A DNA stretch of 64,000 nucleotides from Clostridium sp. DSM 17811 (GCF_018861905.1 NZ_JAHLDU010000001.1:124001-188000); one strand, 5' to 3'. Positions 1 through 8,363 are shown, counted from the first letter of the stretch. Notes: a model not told the origin generated them from the letters alone. Numbers and translations: made by a program.

Positions 1-445
1 AAATGTAGTTTATGGTAAAAAGACAGGTACAACTCCTGATGGCAGAAAACAAGGCGTACCACTTGCGCCCGGAGCAAACCCAACACAAGGTAACGATGAA
101 AATGGAGCACTTGCATCATTAAATTCAGTTGCTAAGATTCCTTATAGAACCTATTGCCAAGATGGAGTTTCAAATACTTTTTCAATTGTACCTGCTGCAC
201 TTGGAATAGACGAACCTACAAGAATAAATAATTTAGTTTTCCTTTTAGATGGTTATTTTGCACAAGCTGCACATCATCTAAATGTAAATGTATTAAATAG
301 AGAAGTTTTAATAGATGCTATGGAAAATCCAGACAAATATCCAACATTAACAATAAGAGTTTCAGGATACGCTGTTCATTTCAACAGATTATCTAAAGAA
401 CAACAACTTGAAGTTATAAGCAGAACTTTCCATAAAAAAATCTAG
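1..445 (+). CDS. pflB: Formate acetyltransferase (pyruvate formate-lyase), C-terminal part
   Basis: The first 445 bases encode the last 147 residues of pyruvate formate-lyase, which splits pyruvate with CoA into acetyl-CoA and formate. The reading frame is open from base 2, so the start lies outside the window. The glycyl-radical loop is visible near the C-terminus as R-V-S-G-Y-A; that glycine carries the radical installed by the activase encoded just downstream. The TPDGRK and LLDGYF segments are also typical of the family. The active-site cysteine pair would lie upstream of the window. The gene is followed by hairpins and then pflA in the same direction. Confidence 0.95.
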   Translation, partial: NVVYGKKTGTTPDGRKQGVPLAPGANPTQGNDENGALASLNSVAKIPYRTYCQDGVSNTFSIVPAALGIDEPTRINNLVFLLDGYFAQAAHHLNVNVLNREVLIDAMENPDKYPTLTIRVSGYAVHFNRLSKEQQLEVISRTFHKKI

Positions 446-470
446 TTAATTTTAAAATATTGTATAATAT

Positions 471-497
471 GAGAGGTACTTATTATAAGTACTTCTC
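471..497 (+). terminator. Hairpin downstream of pflB
   Basis: An 11-bp stem (GAGAGGTACTT with AAGTACTTCTC, one G-U) closes a 5-nt loop 25 bases after the pflB stop. There is no strong T-run, so it may be a weak terminator or a 3'-end stabiliser. Confidence 0.45.
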
Positions 498-517
498 ACT
501 TTATATAAAAATTTAAC

Positions 518-572
518 TTCATTTTATATTAAAGCAAAAAGGCTTTCAGTTTTTGTTTTAATATGAAATGAA
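518..572. repeat. 23-bp inverted repeat in the pflB-pflA spacer
   Basis: Left arm 518-540 and right arm 550-572 pair over 23 bp with only two G-U wobbles, around a 9-nt loop. It is too long for an ordinary terminator stem, and no T-tract follows. It sits about 50 bases before the pflA start and could set the pflB:pflA transcript ratio by partial termination or RNA processing (inference). Confidence 0.7.
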
Positions 573-625
573 CACAAATAATCTATACATAAAATTGTTT
601 CATTCAAGGCTAAGGAGGAATTTAT

Positions 626-1351
626 ATGGTAAAAGGTAAAATTCATTCTATAGAAACTATGGGACTAGTTGATGGTCCTGGAATAAGAGTTGTAGTTTTC
701 TTTCAAGGTTGTAAATTGAGATGTGCCTACTGCCATAATCCCGACACTTGGCAGTTGAGTGGTGGTACAGAAATGACGCCTGATGAAATTGTTAAAAAAA
801 TAGTTCGTTTCAAACCATACTTTAACAGATCTTGCGGCGGGGTTACTTTCTCTGGTGGCGATCCACTGCTTCAAAGCGAATTTCTACTAGAGTGTTTAAA
901 ATTATGTAAGATAAATGGCATTCATACAGCTCTCGATACTGCTGGTTTTGGTGATGGTAATTACGACGAAATATTAAAGTACACAGATTTAGTACTTTTA
1001 GATATAAAACAAACAACAGGTAAAGGTTATGTTGCACTAACTGGAAAAGATGCTACAGATGTTAATATATTTTTAGAATCTCTTCGAAAATCAAAATCAA
1101 GAGTTTGGGTAAGACACGTTGTTGTTCCTGGTATTACCGATTCAGAGGAACATATAACAAAACTTGCTAAAATTATTAATGAAGAAGTACCTAATTTAGA
1201 TAAAGTAGAACTTCTTTCATATCATGTTTTAGGAGTTAGTAAATACGAAGAGTTATCTATACCTTATAAACTTAAAGGGGTAGATGCAATGGATAAAGAT
1301 AAAACTAAAAAACTCCAAATATTAATTGATAGTTTGCTTAATATCAAATAA
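626..1351 (+). CDS. pflA: Pyruvate formate-lyase-activating enzyme (radical SAM)
   Basis: This 241-residue radical-SAM protein generates the glycyl radical on PflB using S-adenosylmethionine and a [4Fe-4S] cluster. The cluster motif Cx3Cx2C is at Cys29, Cys33 and Cys36, preceded by the GLVDGPGIR segment found in PflA proteins. A GGVTFSGGDPLLQ motif (SAM-binding GGE-type) follows near residue 75. The start at 626 has an AAGGAGG ribosome site 7 bases upstream. It follows pflB, its substrate, in the same orientation. Length is normal for the family. Confidence 0.97.
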   Translation: MVKGKIHSIETMGLVDGPGIRVVVFFQGCKLRCAYCHNPDTWQLSGGTEMTPDEIVKKIVRFKPYFNRSCGGVTFSGGDPLLQSEFLLECLKLCKINGIHTALDTAGFGDGNYDEILKYTDLVLLDIKQTTGKGYVALTGKDATDVNIFLESLRKSKSRVWVRHVVVPGITDSEEHITKLAKIINEEVPNLDKVELLSYHVLGVSKYEELSIPYKLKGVDAMDKDKTKKLQILIDSLLNIK

Positions 1352-1361
1352 TAGGGTGCAT

Positions 1362-1617
1362 CCATATGAAACTTCTCTCCTGCGTGACCTGAAATAAGAG
1401 TTTGAAACATGAAAATTCATTAAGGTATTCTAATCTTTTGCTCATATGAAATTCTCTAACAGCTCACATTCGGCTTACAGCCAGTTCGCTTAGACTTCCT
1501 TTCAGGAAGTCTTACGAGAATTTTATATTTGCAAAAGAAGAATTTCTAAATGAATTTTCAATTGTTTCTGCTCTTCTTATTTCCGGTCACTTCCGGTGAA
1601 AGTTCATATTGTTATAT
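1362..1617. repeat. Large imperfect palindrome
   Basis: The left half (about 1362-1441) reappears in reverse complement at about 1531-1617: for example GAAAATTCATT at 1409 mirrors AATGAATTTTC at 1549, and the flanks CATATGAA and TTCATATTG also mirror. The centre carries a smaller hairpin around CTTCCTTTCAGGAAG. No coding potential is evident. It resembles a folded miniature element or large intergenic repeat, of a different sequence family from those at 12.5 and 27.1 kb. Confidence 0.6.
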
Positions 1618-1782
1618 ATTTGAACTGAAATATTTTTAAAATCAACCTCTTACAAAAGAAGAATTACTAAATCAACTTTCAATGTTTATGCTCTTCTTGT
1701 TACAAGCCACTTCTGGAGAAAATTCATACTATATCACATTTACATTAAAATATTTCTACGATCAACCTCTTACAAAAGAAGA
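1531..1782. repeat. Direct repeat, about 120-bp period
   Basis: The string CAAAAGAAGAA recurs at 1532, 1653 and 1773, giving periods of 121 and 120 bases. The intervening units share segments such as TCAATG/TTGTTT...GCTCTTCTT, CACTTC(C/T)GG, GTTCATA/ATTCATA and ATCAACCTCTTA. One frame of the second unit would encode a 40-residue repeat starting PLTKEELLN, but the first unit has stops, so this is at most a decayed coding repeat. The stretch 1840-2019 holds nothing convincing. Confidence 0.6.
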
Positions 1783-1833
1783 AAGGCATGTCCCAAGATG
1801 ATTTTATAATCATTTTTGGATATGCCTTTTCTT
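1779..1833. terminator. Long AT-rich stem-loop
   Basis: AGAAAGGCAT... pairs with ...ATGCCTTTTCT across an inner stem AAGATGATT/AATCATTTT. It abuts the third copy of the 120-bp repeat and could terminate transcription leaving pflA or the TetR gene. Confidence 0.5.
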
Positions 1834-2019
1834 CGGTTCAACTATAACCTTTGTTATATTGTATGCTATTTGTGCTTAAATTTATATTTATCAACTATGG
1901 TTTCACTAGTAAAATGGATGCTACCTCAATTATCCAAAACACTAATGATTATGAAAATTTATTAGTTATTAAACTCCTAGAAGAAAATCCTAGGAAACGT
2001 TCTAAAATTTTAAGATGCT

Positions 2020-2634
2020 TTAACCAACTTTTTTTACTAGATAACCATCAAGATATCTAGTTATGATTCTTGATACTACGGACTCTATATCCATAGAGCC
2101 ATTGCAAAGACACCACTCAAAGACAGATCCTTTGATGATTGTACACAAGTCTTTACAGACCATATGTAGATCTGTTCCCTCCACTATCAGTTCCAGCTTG
2201 TAAGCCTTCTCCATTTCATCTTCGCTTTTTGCCAGGATGGAATTCATCTGGAACTTTCCATCAGTTTCTGTCATGTACGCAGACAATGCCAAGTTATTAT
2301 TGGAATAGAAGCTCTTCATAAATGGAAGCCCAAGTTCCCGATAATGATTGATCAAGGTCATATAAAGCTCGATGATTCTGCCAGTAATATTGTTTTCAGG
2401 TGACCTAAGGTCCGCATCATAAAAGCCTTCAGATACGAAACAAAACATAAGATCATCCTTGTTCTGAAAATAATAATAGAAAGTCCCGACTGCAATGCCC
2501 GCTTTCGCGCACACATTCCGCACAGTAACCATTTCAACACCTTTTTCTTTTAGAAGTTGAACGGTAGCTTCCAATATTTTTGATTTATTCTCTATTCTGT
2601 TTAATTTCTGCTTTATGATTCTTTCATTAGCCAT
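2020..2634 (-). CDS. TetR/AcrR-family transcriptional regulator
   Basis: This 204-residue protein has an N-terminal TetR helix-turn-helix: a first helix around KSKILEATVQLL, then VRNVCAKAGIAVGTFYYYF at about residues 39-57, the signature of the family's recognition helix. The rest is a ligand-binding domain with no recognisable specificity. The start has GGAG 7 bases upstream. It lies downstream of the old-yellow-enzyme gene in the same direction, separated by about 120 bases, and is the obvious candidate to bind the dyads in front of that gene. Base composition is visibly richer in G+C than surrounding genes, which suggests transfer together with its neighbour. Confidence 0.9.
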   Translation of the reverse strand: MANERIIKQKLNRIENKSKILEATVQLLKEKGVEMVTVRNVCAKAGIAVGTFYYYFQNKDDLMFCFVSEGFYDADLRSPENNITGRIIELYMTLINHYRELGLPFMKSFYSNNNLALSAYMTETDGKFQMNSILAKSEDEMEKAYKLELIVEGTDLHMVCKDLCTIIKGSVFEWCLCNGSMDIESVVSRIITRYLDGYLVKKVG

Positions 2635-2757
2635 ATTCCATCTCCATAAGTGCTTTATAATTTTATATTATACAGTCATTTTCTGATTTCTTCAACCGTA
2701 TATATCAAAGTATTGTGGCATCACCTCATAATAAATATTGTTGTTTATTTTTGAGTG

Positions 2758-4737
2758 TCAGATTTTCAGTGCCGTAAAGAATCCTGACTCTATTGCTTTC
2801 TGAATGTTGGCCGTTGAAACGGCATCACCTACCATATAGTATTCCTGGAATTTCGCTTTCAGACTGTCCTCCAGATAGCGTACTGGTTTTGTTCCAAATG
2901 CTAGCACTAAAGTATCAAAAGATAATTCCTTAGTCTCGTTATTGTTAATATCCAAAGCCGTAAGCTTATTATTTTCTACTTTCTGAATCTTGTGACTGGT
3001 GTAAACTTCGATTCCGGACTTTGCAATAATAGGAAGGATCGTAAGTCGCGTCAGAGGTTCCTCATTCATTGCCAGTTCTGGAAGCAGTTCTACGACGCCT
3101 ACTTCCATCCCTTTCTCTCTAAGGTAATGGGCAGTTTCTATACCTATCTGACCGCCACCTGCGACCAGTACCCTGCCTGTAGCTTCAGATTTTCCAATAA
3201 GTACATCGTCAGCAGTCACTATATTCTCTCTTAGGGAAAGACCCGGAATTTTCGGAATCACCGGTTGGCCTCCAGTAGCAAGAACAACTGCATCTGCCTG
3301 AAGAGATGCAATTTTCTCTTCTGTCATCTTATAATTAAAATGAATTGTTAAATTTTCTATTTTAGAGAACTGTGCATTGTAGAAGCGTTGAATATTCGCT
3401 AATACGCTCTTTCCAGGAGGACACATAGCAGCCTTGATCTGGCCTCCGCATAATTCTCCTGACTTTTCATATAAATCAACACAATGGCCGCGCATTGCAA
3501 GCATGTATGAAACCTCCAGTCCTGCAGGGCCTGCACCAATAACAACAACATGTTTCTTCTTTGCTGCCATTGGAATGCCATCGCCATATTTTAATTCTCG
3601 ACCTACTGTCGGATTCAATGTACAGCGAATCGTCAGATTGTTGAAGATACGGTTTCCGATACAATGGTTACATGAAACACATCTTCTAATACCTTCCTGA
3701 TCGCCAGCTTTTATCTTATTTACCCAATCCGGTTCAGCAATCCATGCACGGGACAAGGAAACAAAATCTGCCTTTCCATCTGCAAGCACCTGCTCAGCAA
3801 GTTCAGGATCCTGCAGTCTACCTTGAGCGATTACAGGAATACTCACTGCATTCTTAATGGCTTCTGCCAGAGGTACTAAACAACCTTTTTCATGATATAT
3901 GGTCGGACAGATAAGTGGCATGGTCATGAACAAACCTGCTCCGCAATCGATAGCCGCTACTCCTGCCTTCTCAAGCATCTTTGCAAGTTCGACGGTCTCT
4001 TCCACTCCTCTACCAGCTTCACCGATATATTCATCAATTGCCATTCTTACAACAATCGGAAAATCATCTCCAACATTCTTCTTACATGAAGCAACCAGTT
4101 CAAGAAGAAAACGAGCGCTATTCTCCAAGCTTCCGCCGTATTCATCATCCCTGTTATTAAAATATGGTGAAAGGAATTCAGCTATCAGATAACCGCAATG
4201 TGCATGAATATAGAATGCATCAAAGCCGGCAATCTTGGCACGTCTTGCACATAAACCAAAGACCTCGACAGACTTCTTAATTTCATCTACAGTCAGCTTT
4301 CTTACTTTTTTCTGTGCTACAGGACACTGAATCTCACTTGGACCTACATTAGGGATATCATAGACACCCTCTGAGCCACTATCATATGGTGTCCCAAGAG
4401 CCTGTGCACCACCGCCCGGTGAAACTAATGGAGCAATCTTGGCTCCTTCTAGATGTACAGCTTCTGTCAACTCGCAAAGCATTGGAATGTAGGCATTGTC
4501 GTCAAGACGTAGTGATCTTGGATATGGATCAATAGGGTCAAGCTTTGTATTTCCCGCTATCTGATGCGTAACGATAAGGCCTACTCCACCTTTTGCCCTT
4601 CTGACATAATAATCAATTTCACGCTGAGTAACTTGGCCATCAGAAGTAGCAAAATGCGTTTCTGTTGGCCCCATGATGACATGATTACGAAGTGTCATAT
4701 TACCGATCTTACCTGGTTCAAGTAAATGTTTAAACAT
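2758..4737 (-). CDS. NADH:flavin oxidoreductase, 2-enoate reductase type (OYE + NAD(P)/FAD domains)
   Basis: This 659-residue enzyme has the 2,4-dienoyl-CoA/2-enoate reductase architecture. Residues 1 to about 340 form an FMN-binding old-yellow-enzyme TIM barrel (HAHCGYL and DEYGGSLENSARF are visible). A 4Fe-4S cluster follows with CxxCxxC near residue 355 (CVSCNHC). The C-terminal half has two Rossmann domains (VVVIGAGPAGLE near 397, VLVAGGGQIGIE near 520) for FAD and NAD(P)H. The family reduces activated C=C bonds in enoates, dienoyl-CoAs or steroids; the substrate here is unknown. AAGGAGG precedes the start. Codon choice is G+C-richer than the background, as in the adjacent TetR gene. Confidence 0.9.
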   Translation of the reverse strand: MFKHLLEPGKIGNMTLRNHVIMGPTETHFATSDGQVTQREIDYYVRRAKGGVGLIVTHQIAGNTKLDPIDPYPRSLRLDDNAYIPMLCELTEAVHLEGAKIAPLVSPGGGAQALGTPYDSGSEGVYDIPNVGPSEIQCPVAQKKVRKLTVDEIKKSVEVFGLCARRAKIAGFDAFYIHAHCGYLIAEFLSPYFNNRDDEYGGSLENSARFLLELVASCKKNVGDDFPIVVRMAIDEYIGEAGRGVEETVELAKMLEKAGVAAIDCGAGLFMTMPLICPTIYHEKGCLVPLAEAIKNAVSIPVIAQGRLQDPELAEQVLADGKADFVSLSRAWIAEPDWVNKIKAGDQEGIRRCVSCNHCIGNRIFNNLTIRCTLNPTVGRELKYGDGIPMAAKKKHVVVIGAGPAGLEVSYMLAMRGHCVDLYEKSGELCGGQIKAAMCPPGKSVLANIQRFYNAQFSKIENLTIHFNYKMTEEKIASLQADAVVLATGGQPVIPKIPGLSLRENIVTADDVLIGKSEATGRVLVAGGGQIGIETAHYLREKGMEVGVVELLPELAMNEEPLTRLTILPIIAKSGIEVYTSHKIQKVENNKLTALDINNNETKELSFDTLVLAFGTKPVRYLEDSLKAKFQEYYMVGDAVSTANIQKAIESGFFTALKI

Positions 4738-4764
4738 GTTTTAGCCTCCTTATTTTTATTTTTT

Positions 4765-4777
4765 CGAACGTGTTCTA
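4765..4777. promoter_or_regulatory. 13-bp motif shared with the 7.4 kb promoter
   Basis: CGAACGTGTTCTA, 28 bases before the reductase start, is identical in reverse complement to 7403-7415 upstream of the ferredoxin-nitroreductase gene. Its core GAAC-N2-GTTC is a dyad. It is a likely TetR-family operator. Confidence 0.6.
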
Positions 4778-4813
4778 ATAATATCGTATTAGTAATATTA
4801 TATATTGTCAATA

Positions 4814-4833
4814 TATTAGAACATATTCTAATA
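4814..4833. promoter_or_regulatory. Palindromic operator candidate
   Basis: TATTAGAA-CATA-TTCTAATA has perfect 8-bp arms and lies about 80 bases upstream of the reductase gene. The half-site TTCTAATA also occurs next to the 4765 motif, so the TetR-type repressor may bind both. Confidence 0.6.
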
Positions 4834-4929
4834 GTACTGAGAAGTTTTTATTAACCACTTACTGTATAGATCTCATAAGCCTTATATAATCTATTTGTGC
4901 ATCATATCACTTTTATTCATTTATAAAGT

Positions 4930-4956
4930 AAAAAGCTAAAGGAAGCATCCTTTAGC
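4930..4956 (-). terminator. Rho-independent terminator
   Basis: GCTAAAGGA/TCCTTTAGC (9-bp perfect stem, 4-nt loop, 4935-4956) is followed on the minus strand by TTTTTAC. It would end transcription from the metallo-hydrolase gene. Confidence 0.7.
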
Positions 4957-5039
4957 CTATATCCCTAATTCAGAATATGTAGTTTTTAAAGCTTTAAAAT
5001 TCATTTAAATACTATATTAAATCATCTCCTGTGTCACAA

Positions 5040-5083
5040 AATAGCTTTATATCAAAACAAATTTATTAGGACATAAAGCTATT
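5040..5083 (-). terminator. Second stem-loop after the hydrolase gene
   Basis: AATAGCTTTAT and ATAAAGCTATT form an 11-bp stem with a 22-nt loop, 17 bases past the hydrolase stop, followed on the minus strand by TTTTG. Confidence 0.5.
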
Positions 5084-5099
5084 ATAATACCATGTAACT

Positions 5100-5726
5100 T
5101 CAATCATATTTTGTATTTTTCAAACGTCTTACTGTTGTTGTCTTACCATGTCCTGGATAAAGTACAGTGTCTTCCGGCATCGTTAAAATTTTATGTTTAA
5201 CTTCACTAATCAATGTAACTAAATCTCCACCATAATAATCGCTTATACCTATCTCACCATTATAAATACTATCTCCTACAAATGCTGCTTTTTCATTTTC
5301 ACTATAAAAAACTACCCCATCTAAAGTATGTCCTGCCACATAAATAACTCTTAATACTATTTCAGAATTAGCTTCTAATTTAATTAACTCATTATTTTTC
5401 ATGTAATTTGTTGCTTCTATAGTAATATTTTGTCCACAACTAGATGATAAATTCCATATTGTGTTTTGGATATATTTTTTACCATCTTCATGTACATAAA
5501 CTGGTATATTTAGCGCCTCACTTATTTCTTTTACTGCACCAATGTGATCAAAATGGCCATGTGTTATAAGAATTTTTTCAATTATTAAATTATTTTCTCT
5601 TATATAATTTAATAATTTACTAGCTTCTGCACCTGGATCAATTAGAAATCCATGATTACTTTCACTATCTATTAAAAAATATGAATTTGTTGTAAAAACA
5701 CCTGTTACTGGTAATTCTATAATCAT
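5100..5726 (-). CDS. MBL-fold metallo-hydrolase (glyoxalase II-like)
   Basis: A 208-residue metallo-beta-lactamase-fold protein. The metal site THGHFDH spans residues 55-61, further ligands are in VAGHTLDG (about 130) and VGDS (about 150), and YPGHGKTT lies near the C-terminus, as in small hydroxyacylglutathione hydrolase-like proteins. Such proteins hydrolyse thioesters or related substrates; specificity cannot be read from sequence. AAGGAG precedes the start. The DsbA-like gene is 66 bases upstream in the same direction, so the two may share a transcript. Confidence 0.88.
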   Translation of the reverse strand: MIIELPVTGVFTTNSYFLIDSESNHGFLIDPGAEASKLLNYIRENNLIIEKILITHGHFDHIGAVKEISEALNIPVYVHEDGKKYIQNTIWNLSSSCGQNITIEATNYMKNNELIKLEANSEIVLRVIYVAGHTLDGVVFYSENEKAAFVGDSIYNGEIGISDYYGGDLVTLISEVKHKILTMPEDTVLYPGHGKTTTVRRLKNTKYD

Positions 5727-5792
5727 TTATATGCTCCTTATAAATCATAGATTATGAGCTTTATTATTAAAAATAACAGTAATAGATAAGTA

Positions 5793-6509
5793 CTATTTAT
5801 TATTTGGAATACTACAGCCGTCACTATTACAAACCCTACCGTCTAAATTATCATCTTCTACATTTTCCAATGTTTTTTCTTCTTGTAATGCTTTTTCAAT
5901 AGCCTTTTTAAATACTATTGATGATTGGGCACCTGAAATTGAATATTTTTCGTTAATCAAAAAGAATGGAACTGCTTGTATTCCAAGTTTACCAGCTTCA
6001 TATTCGTCATTACGAACATCCTGTGCAAACTTTTTACCATTTAATATATCTTCTACTTCTAATTTATCTAAACCAAATTCAATAGCAATATCAGTTAATA
6101 CCTTATGATCACTCATTTGTTTATTTTCAGTAAAATATGCATGTAATAATTTTTCTGAAATTTCTATTCCTTTTCCTTTAGTTTCTGCATATTTTGCAAT
6201 ACGATGAGCATCAAATGTATTTGTATACTGTACTGTATCATAATTAAAATCTAGTCCAACGCTTTTAGCATATTCAGTTATACTATCTATCATCTGCTGT
6301 GCTTTTTCACTACTCATACGATATTTTGCTGAAATTCTTTCTCTCGTATTTGTTGTTATTTTATAGCTGGCACTTGGGTCTAGTTCAAAACTTTTAAAAC
6401 TAATCTCTATATCTTTTCTATCCCGAAAATTTTCTAAAGCCTTTTCTAACCTATGTTTTCCGATATAACAGTATGGACATGCATAATCTGACCATATTTC
6501 TATTTTCAT
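5793..6509 (-). CDS. DsbA-family oxidoreductase (FrnE-like)
   Basis: A 238-residue cytoplasmic DsbA-fold protein with no signal peptide. The active-site CPYC is at Cys11-Cys14 in a DYACPYCYIG context, and the cis-proline loop QAVPFF is near residue 180, both typical of the FrnE/polyketide-type branch. A C-terminal tail contains two extra cysteines (VCNSDGCS), which could form a second redox or metal-binding pair. It is transcribed away from an HxlR regulator, a family often tied to thiol or electrophile stress, so a thiol-redox role is likely. Confidence 0.88.
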   Translation of the reverse strand: MKIEIWSDYACPYCYIGKHRLEKALENFRDRKDIEISFKSFELDPSASYKITTNTRERISAKYRMSSEKAQQMIDSITEYAKSVGLDFNYDTVQYTNTFDAHRIAKYAETKGKGIEISEKLLHAYFTENKQMSDHKVLTDIAIEFGLDKLEVEDILNGKKFAQDVRNDEYEAGKLGIQAVPFFLINEKYSISGAQSSIVFKKAIEKALQEEKTLENVEDDNLDGRVCNSDGCSIPNNK

Positions 6510-6643
6510 TTATAAACACCACTTTCGATTAAATATTTTTTTTATAAATGTACATCTATTAATATTAACTCGAGTTAAATCTTACTTGCAAATTAAATTA
6601 TATACATATATTCATATCTAACAAGTACGCAATAAAATTATAG

Positions 6644-6665
6644 ATACTATAATAAAATATAGTAT
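6644..6665. promoter_or_regulatory. Operator candidate between DsbA-like and HxlR genes
   Basis: ATACTATA-N6-TATAGTAT is a perfect 8-bp inverted repeat in the divergent intergenic region. Its size and symmetry fit a dimeric winged-helix regulator such as the adjacent HxlR protein. Confidence 0.6.
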
Positions 6666-6726
6666 TGTGTATTTATCTGTATTATAATAGGTATCAAAAT
6701 TATATATTAAAGGGGAGTTGATTAGA

Positions 6727-7065
6727 TTGAGCGAAGACAAATTCTTACTTCCAGATTGTCCACTTGAATATGCAACTAATATTATGGGTGGAAAATGGAA
6801 AATAAGACTTATATGGGAATTATACGAAGCAGACTATGTTAGATTTAATCAATTAAAACGGCAATTAAATGGTATTACAGATATGATGTTATCTAAAATT
6901 TTAAAAGAACTAGTAAAAGAAGATATAGTTAAAAGGGTTCAATATAATGAAATTCCTCCACATGTGGAATATTCATTAACTCCAAATGGCTTAAATTTAG
7001 TGAATGCATTAAATGAAGTTATAAAATGGTCAAAAGGAACACATAAAGTCAGTAATTTAAAATAA
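6727..7065 (+). CDS. HxlR-family winged-helix regulator
   Basis: A regulator of about 112 residues with the HxlR hallmarks: CPLEYATNIMGGKWKIRLIWEL near the start, then RFNQLKRQLNGITDMMLSKIL as the recognition helix and PPHVEYSLT in the wing. A TTG at 6718 abuts the AGGGGAG ribosome site with no spacing, whereas the TTG at 6727 is 9 bases from it, so 6727 is preferred. The single cysteine just after the N-terminus (DCPLEY) is the usual HxlR redox-sensing position. It is divergent from the DsbA-like gene and probably controls it. Confidence 0.88.
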   Translation: MSEDKFLLPDCPLEYATNIMGGKWKIRLIWELYEADYVRFNQLKRQLNGITDMMLSKILKELVKEDIVKRVQYNEIPPHVEYSLTPNGLNLVNALNEVIKWSKGTHKVSNLK

Positions 7066-7071
7066 CTATAT

Positions 7072-7390
7072 TTATGAATATATACTAGACTTAAATCCTT
7101 CAAGTACATAATTTATCAAGGTTTCTACAAAGGTACTATCTATTACTTCTCCAGTTATCATTAATCTATAGAATACAGGTCCCCAAATTAAATCAATGTT
7201 TACCTCTATATTCAGATCTTTTCTCAATTCTCCTCTTGAAATTCCACGTTCTAAAATTTGTTTTGAAATATTTCGGCGAGGCTTAAAATATACTGTACGA
7301 TATGCCTCAGCTACCTTTGGATCAGATTATCCTTCTTCTATTATTTCATTAAATACATTTCCTTCCTTGCTCATTAGGAACGTTTAGTAT
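7072..7390 (-). pseudogene. Remnant of a TetR-family regulator
   Basis: The minus strand encodes the C-terminal ligand-binding part of a TetR protein: SDPKVAEAYR, PRRNISKQILERGISRGELR, WGPVFYRLMITGEVID and FVETLINYVLEGF, ending at 7072. A TAA at about codon 16 of the remaining frame (7330-7332) interrupts it, and the N-terminal DNA-binding domain is missing altogether. An operator-like dyad remains just upstream at 7403-7428. The gene is dead, so the operator now either has no local regulator or answers to another TetR protein. Confidence 0.8.
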
Positions 7391-7402
7391 ACTATATAAT
7401 TA

Positions 7403-7428
7403 TAGAACACGTTCGGTTTTATTCGAAC
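7403..7428. promoter_or_regulatory. TetR-type operator upstream of ferredoxin-nitroreductase gene
   Basis: TAGAACACGTTCG (7403-7415) repeats the 13-mer at 4765-4777 in reverse orientation. It continues into GTTCG-N8-CGAAC, a second perfect 5-bp dyad (7411-7428). Confidence 0.6.
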
Positions 7429-7517
7429 TACTTTATTAGTTTAAATAAAAAGTTAAATATAAGAAGGAAAAATATTCACTAAATTTTATCAGATATTATG
7501 CAAGGAGGAATAAAAAA

Positions 7518-8327
7518 ATGAATTTAATAACTGTAGATCAAGAGAAATGTATCAAATGTGGAATTTGTGCAAATGAATGTCCTGAACAGATATTAAGAAT
7601 TGGAGAAAATGGTCCAGAAGCTATTTCCGAAAAATGTATTGCCTGTGGACATTGTGTAGCTGTTTGTCCTAAAAAAGCTATTAATAATGTAAAATCGCCA
7701 TTAGTCAATCAAAAAAATGCAAAAGAATTTCCAAAATTAAGTCCTGAAGAAGCAGAAAACTTTCTTCGTTCAAGACGTGCTATTCGATCTTATAAAGAAA
7801 CTCCTGTCCCAAGAGAAAAATTAACGGATCTGGTTAATATCGCACATTTCGCTCCTACTGGACATAATTTGCAAGGTATATCTTATATGATCATAGATGA
7901 TAGAAATATACTTGATAAAGCTGTTGAACTTATTGCTAAGGAATTTGAACATGATAAATTATTAAGTGAGATATATGATAGCTATATTAAATCTTTTCGT
8001 AATGAAGGAATTGATGCTATTTTGAGAGGGGCACCTTGCCTTGTTCTAGCAACCGCTGACGTAGATTTTCCACGAGGAAGAGAAAATTCTATTTTTTCAT
8101 TAGCATATATGGAACTATATGCCCCAACACTTGGATTGGGATCGTGTTGGGCTGGAGTATTTGAAAAGATTGCACTTAAAGATAATTCGCCTATGCTTAA
8201 ATTACTTAATATTCCTAAAGGCAAAAAAATAACAGGTGCCGTTATGGTTGGATACCCAAAATATAGTTATCCAAGGTTAGTAGATAGAAATCCATTGCAA
8301 GTTACTTTTTATGAATCCAATATCTAA
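7518..8327 (+). CDS. Nitroreductase with N-terminal 2[4Fe-4S] ferredoxin domain
   Basis: A 269-residue fusion. Residues 1-60 carry two ferredoxin motifs (Cys11, 14, 17, 21 and a second CIACGHCVAVCP). From about residue 82 there is an FMN-binding nitroreductase domain beginning SRRAIRSYKETPVP, with APTGHNLQ, and GLGSCWAG near residue 212. Family members take electrons from ferredoxin clusters to FMN and reduce nitro, quinone or related compounds; some are involved in halogen or flavin chemistry. AGGAGG lies 8 bases before the start. It heads a same-strand group with an SDR and an AEC carrier. Confidence 0.93.
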   Translation: MNLITVDQEKCIKCGICANECPEQILRIGENGPEAISEKCIACGHCVAVCPKKAINNVKSPLVNQKNAKEFPKLSPEEAENFLRSRRAIRSYKETPVPREKLTDLVNIAHFAPTGHNLQGISYMIIDDRNILDKAVELIAKEFEHDKLLSEIYDSYIKSFRNEGIDAILRGAPCLVLATADVDFPRGRENSIFSLAYMELYAPTLGLGSCWAGVFEKIALKDNSPMLKLLNIPKGKKITGAVMVGYPKYSYPRLVDRNPLQVTFYESNI

Positions 8328-8363
8328 TATTTGAATTTGTAAATCAATTATAAAGGAGAGAAA

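Noticed and set aside
1851-2060. A 69-codon plus-strand ORF downstream of the repeats
   Set aside because: No ribosome site, start buried in AT-rich sequence, overlaps the 3' end of the TetR gene, and no recognisable domain.
7196-7387. A 63-codon plus-strand ORF
   Set aside because: It lies antisense to the TetR remnant, has no ribosome site, and shows no family resemblance.
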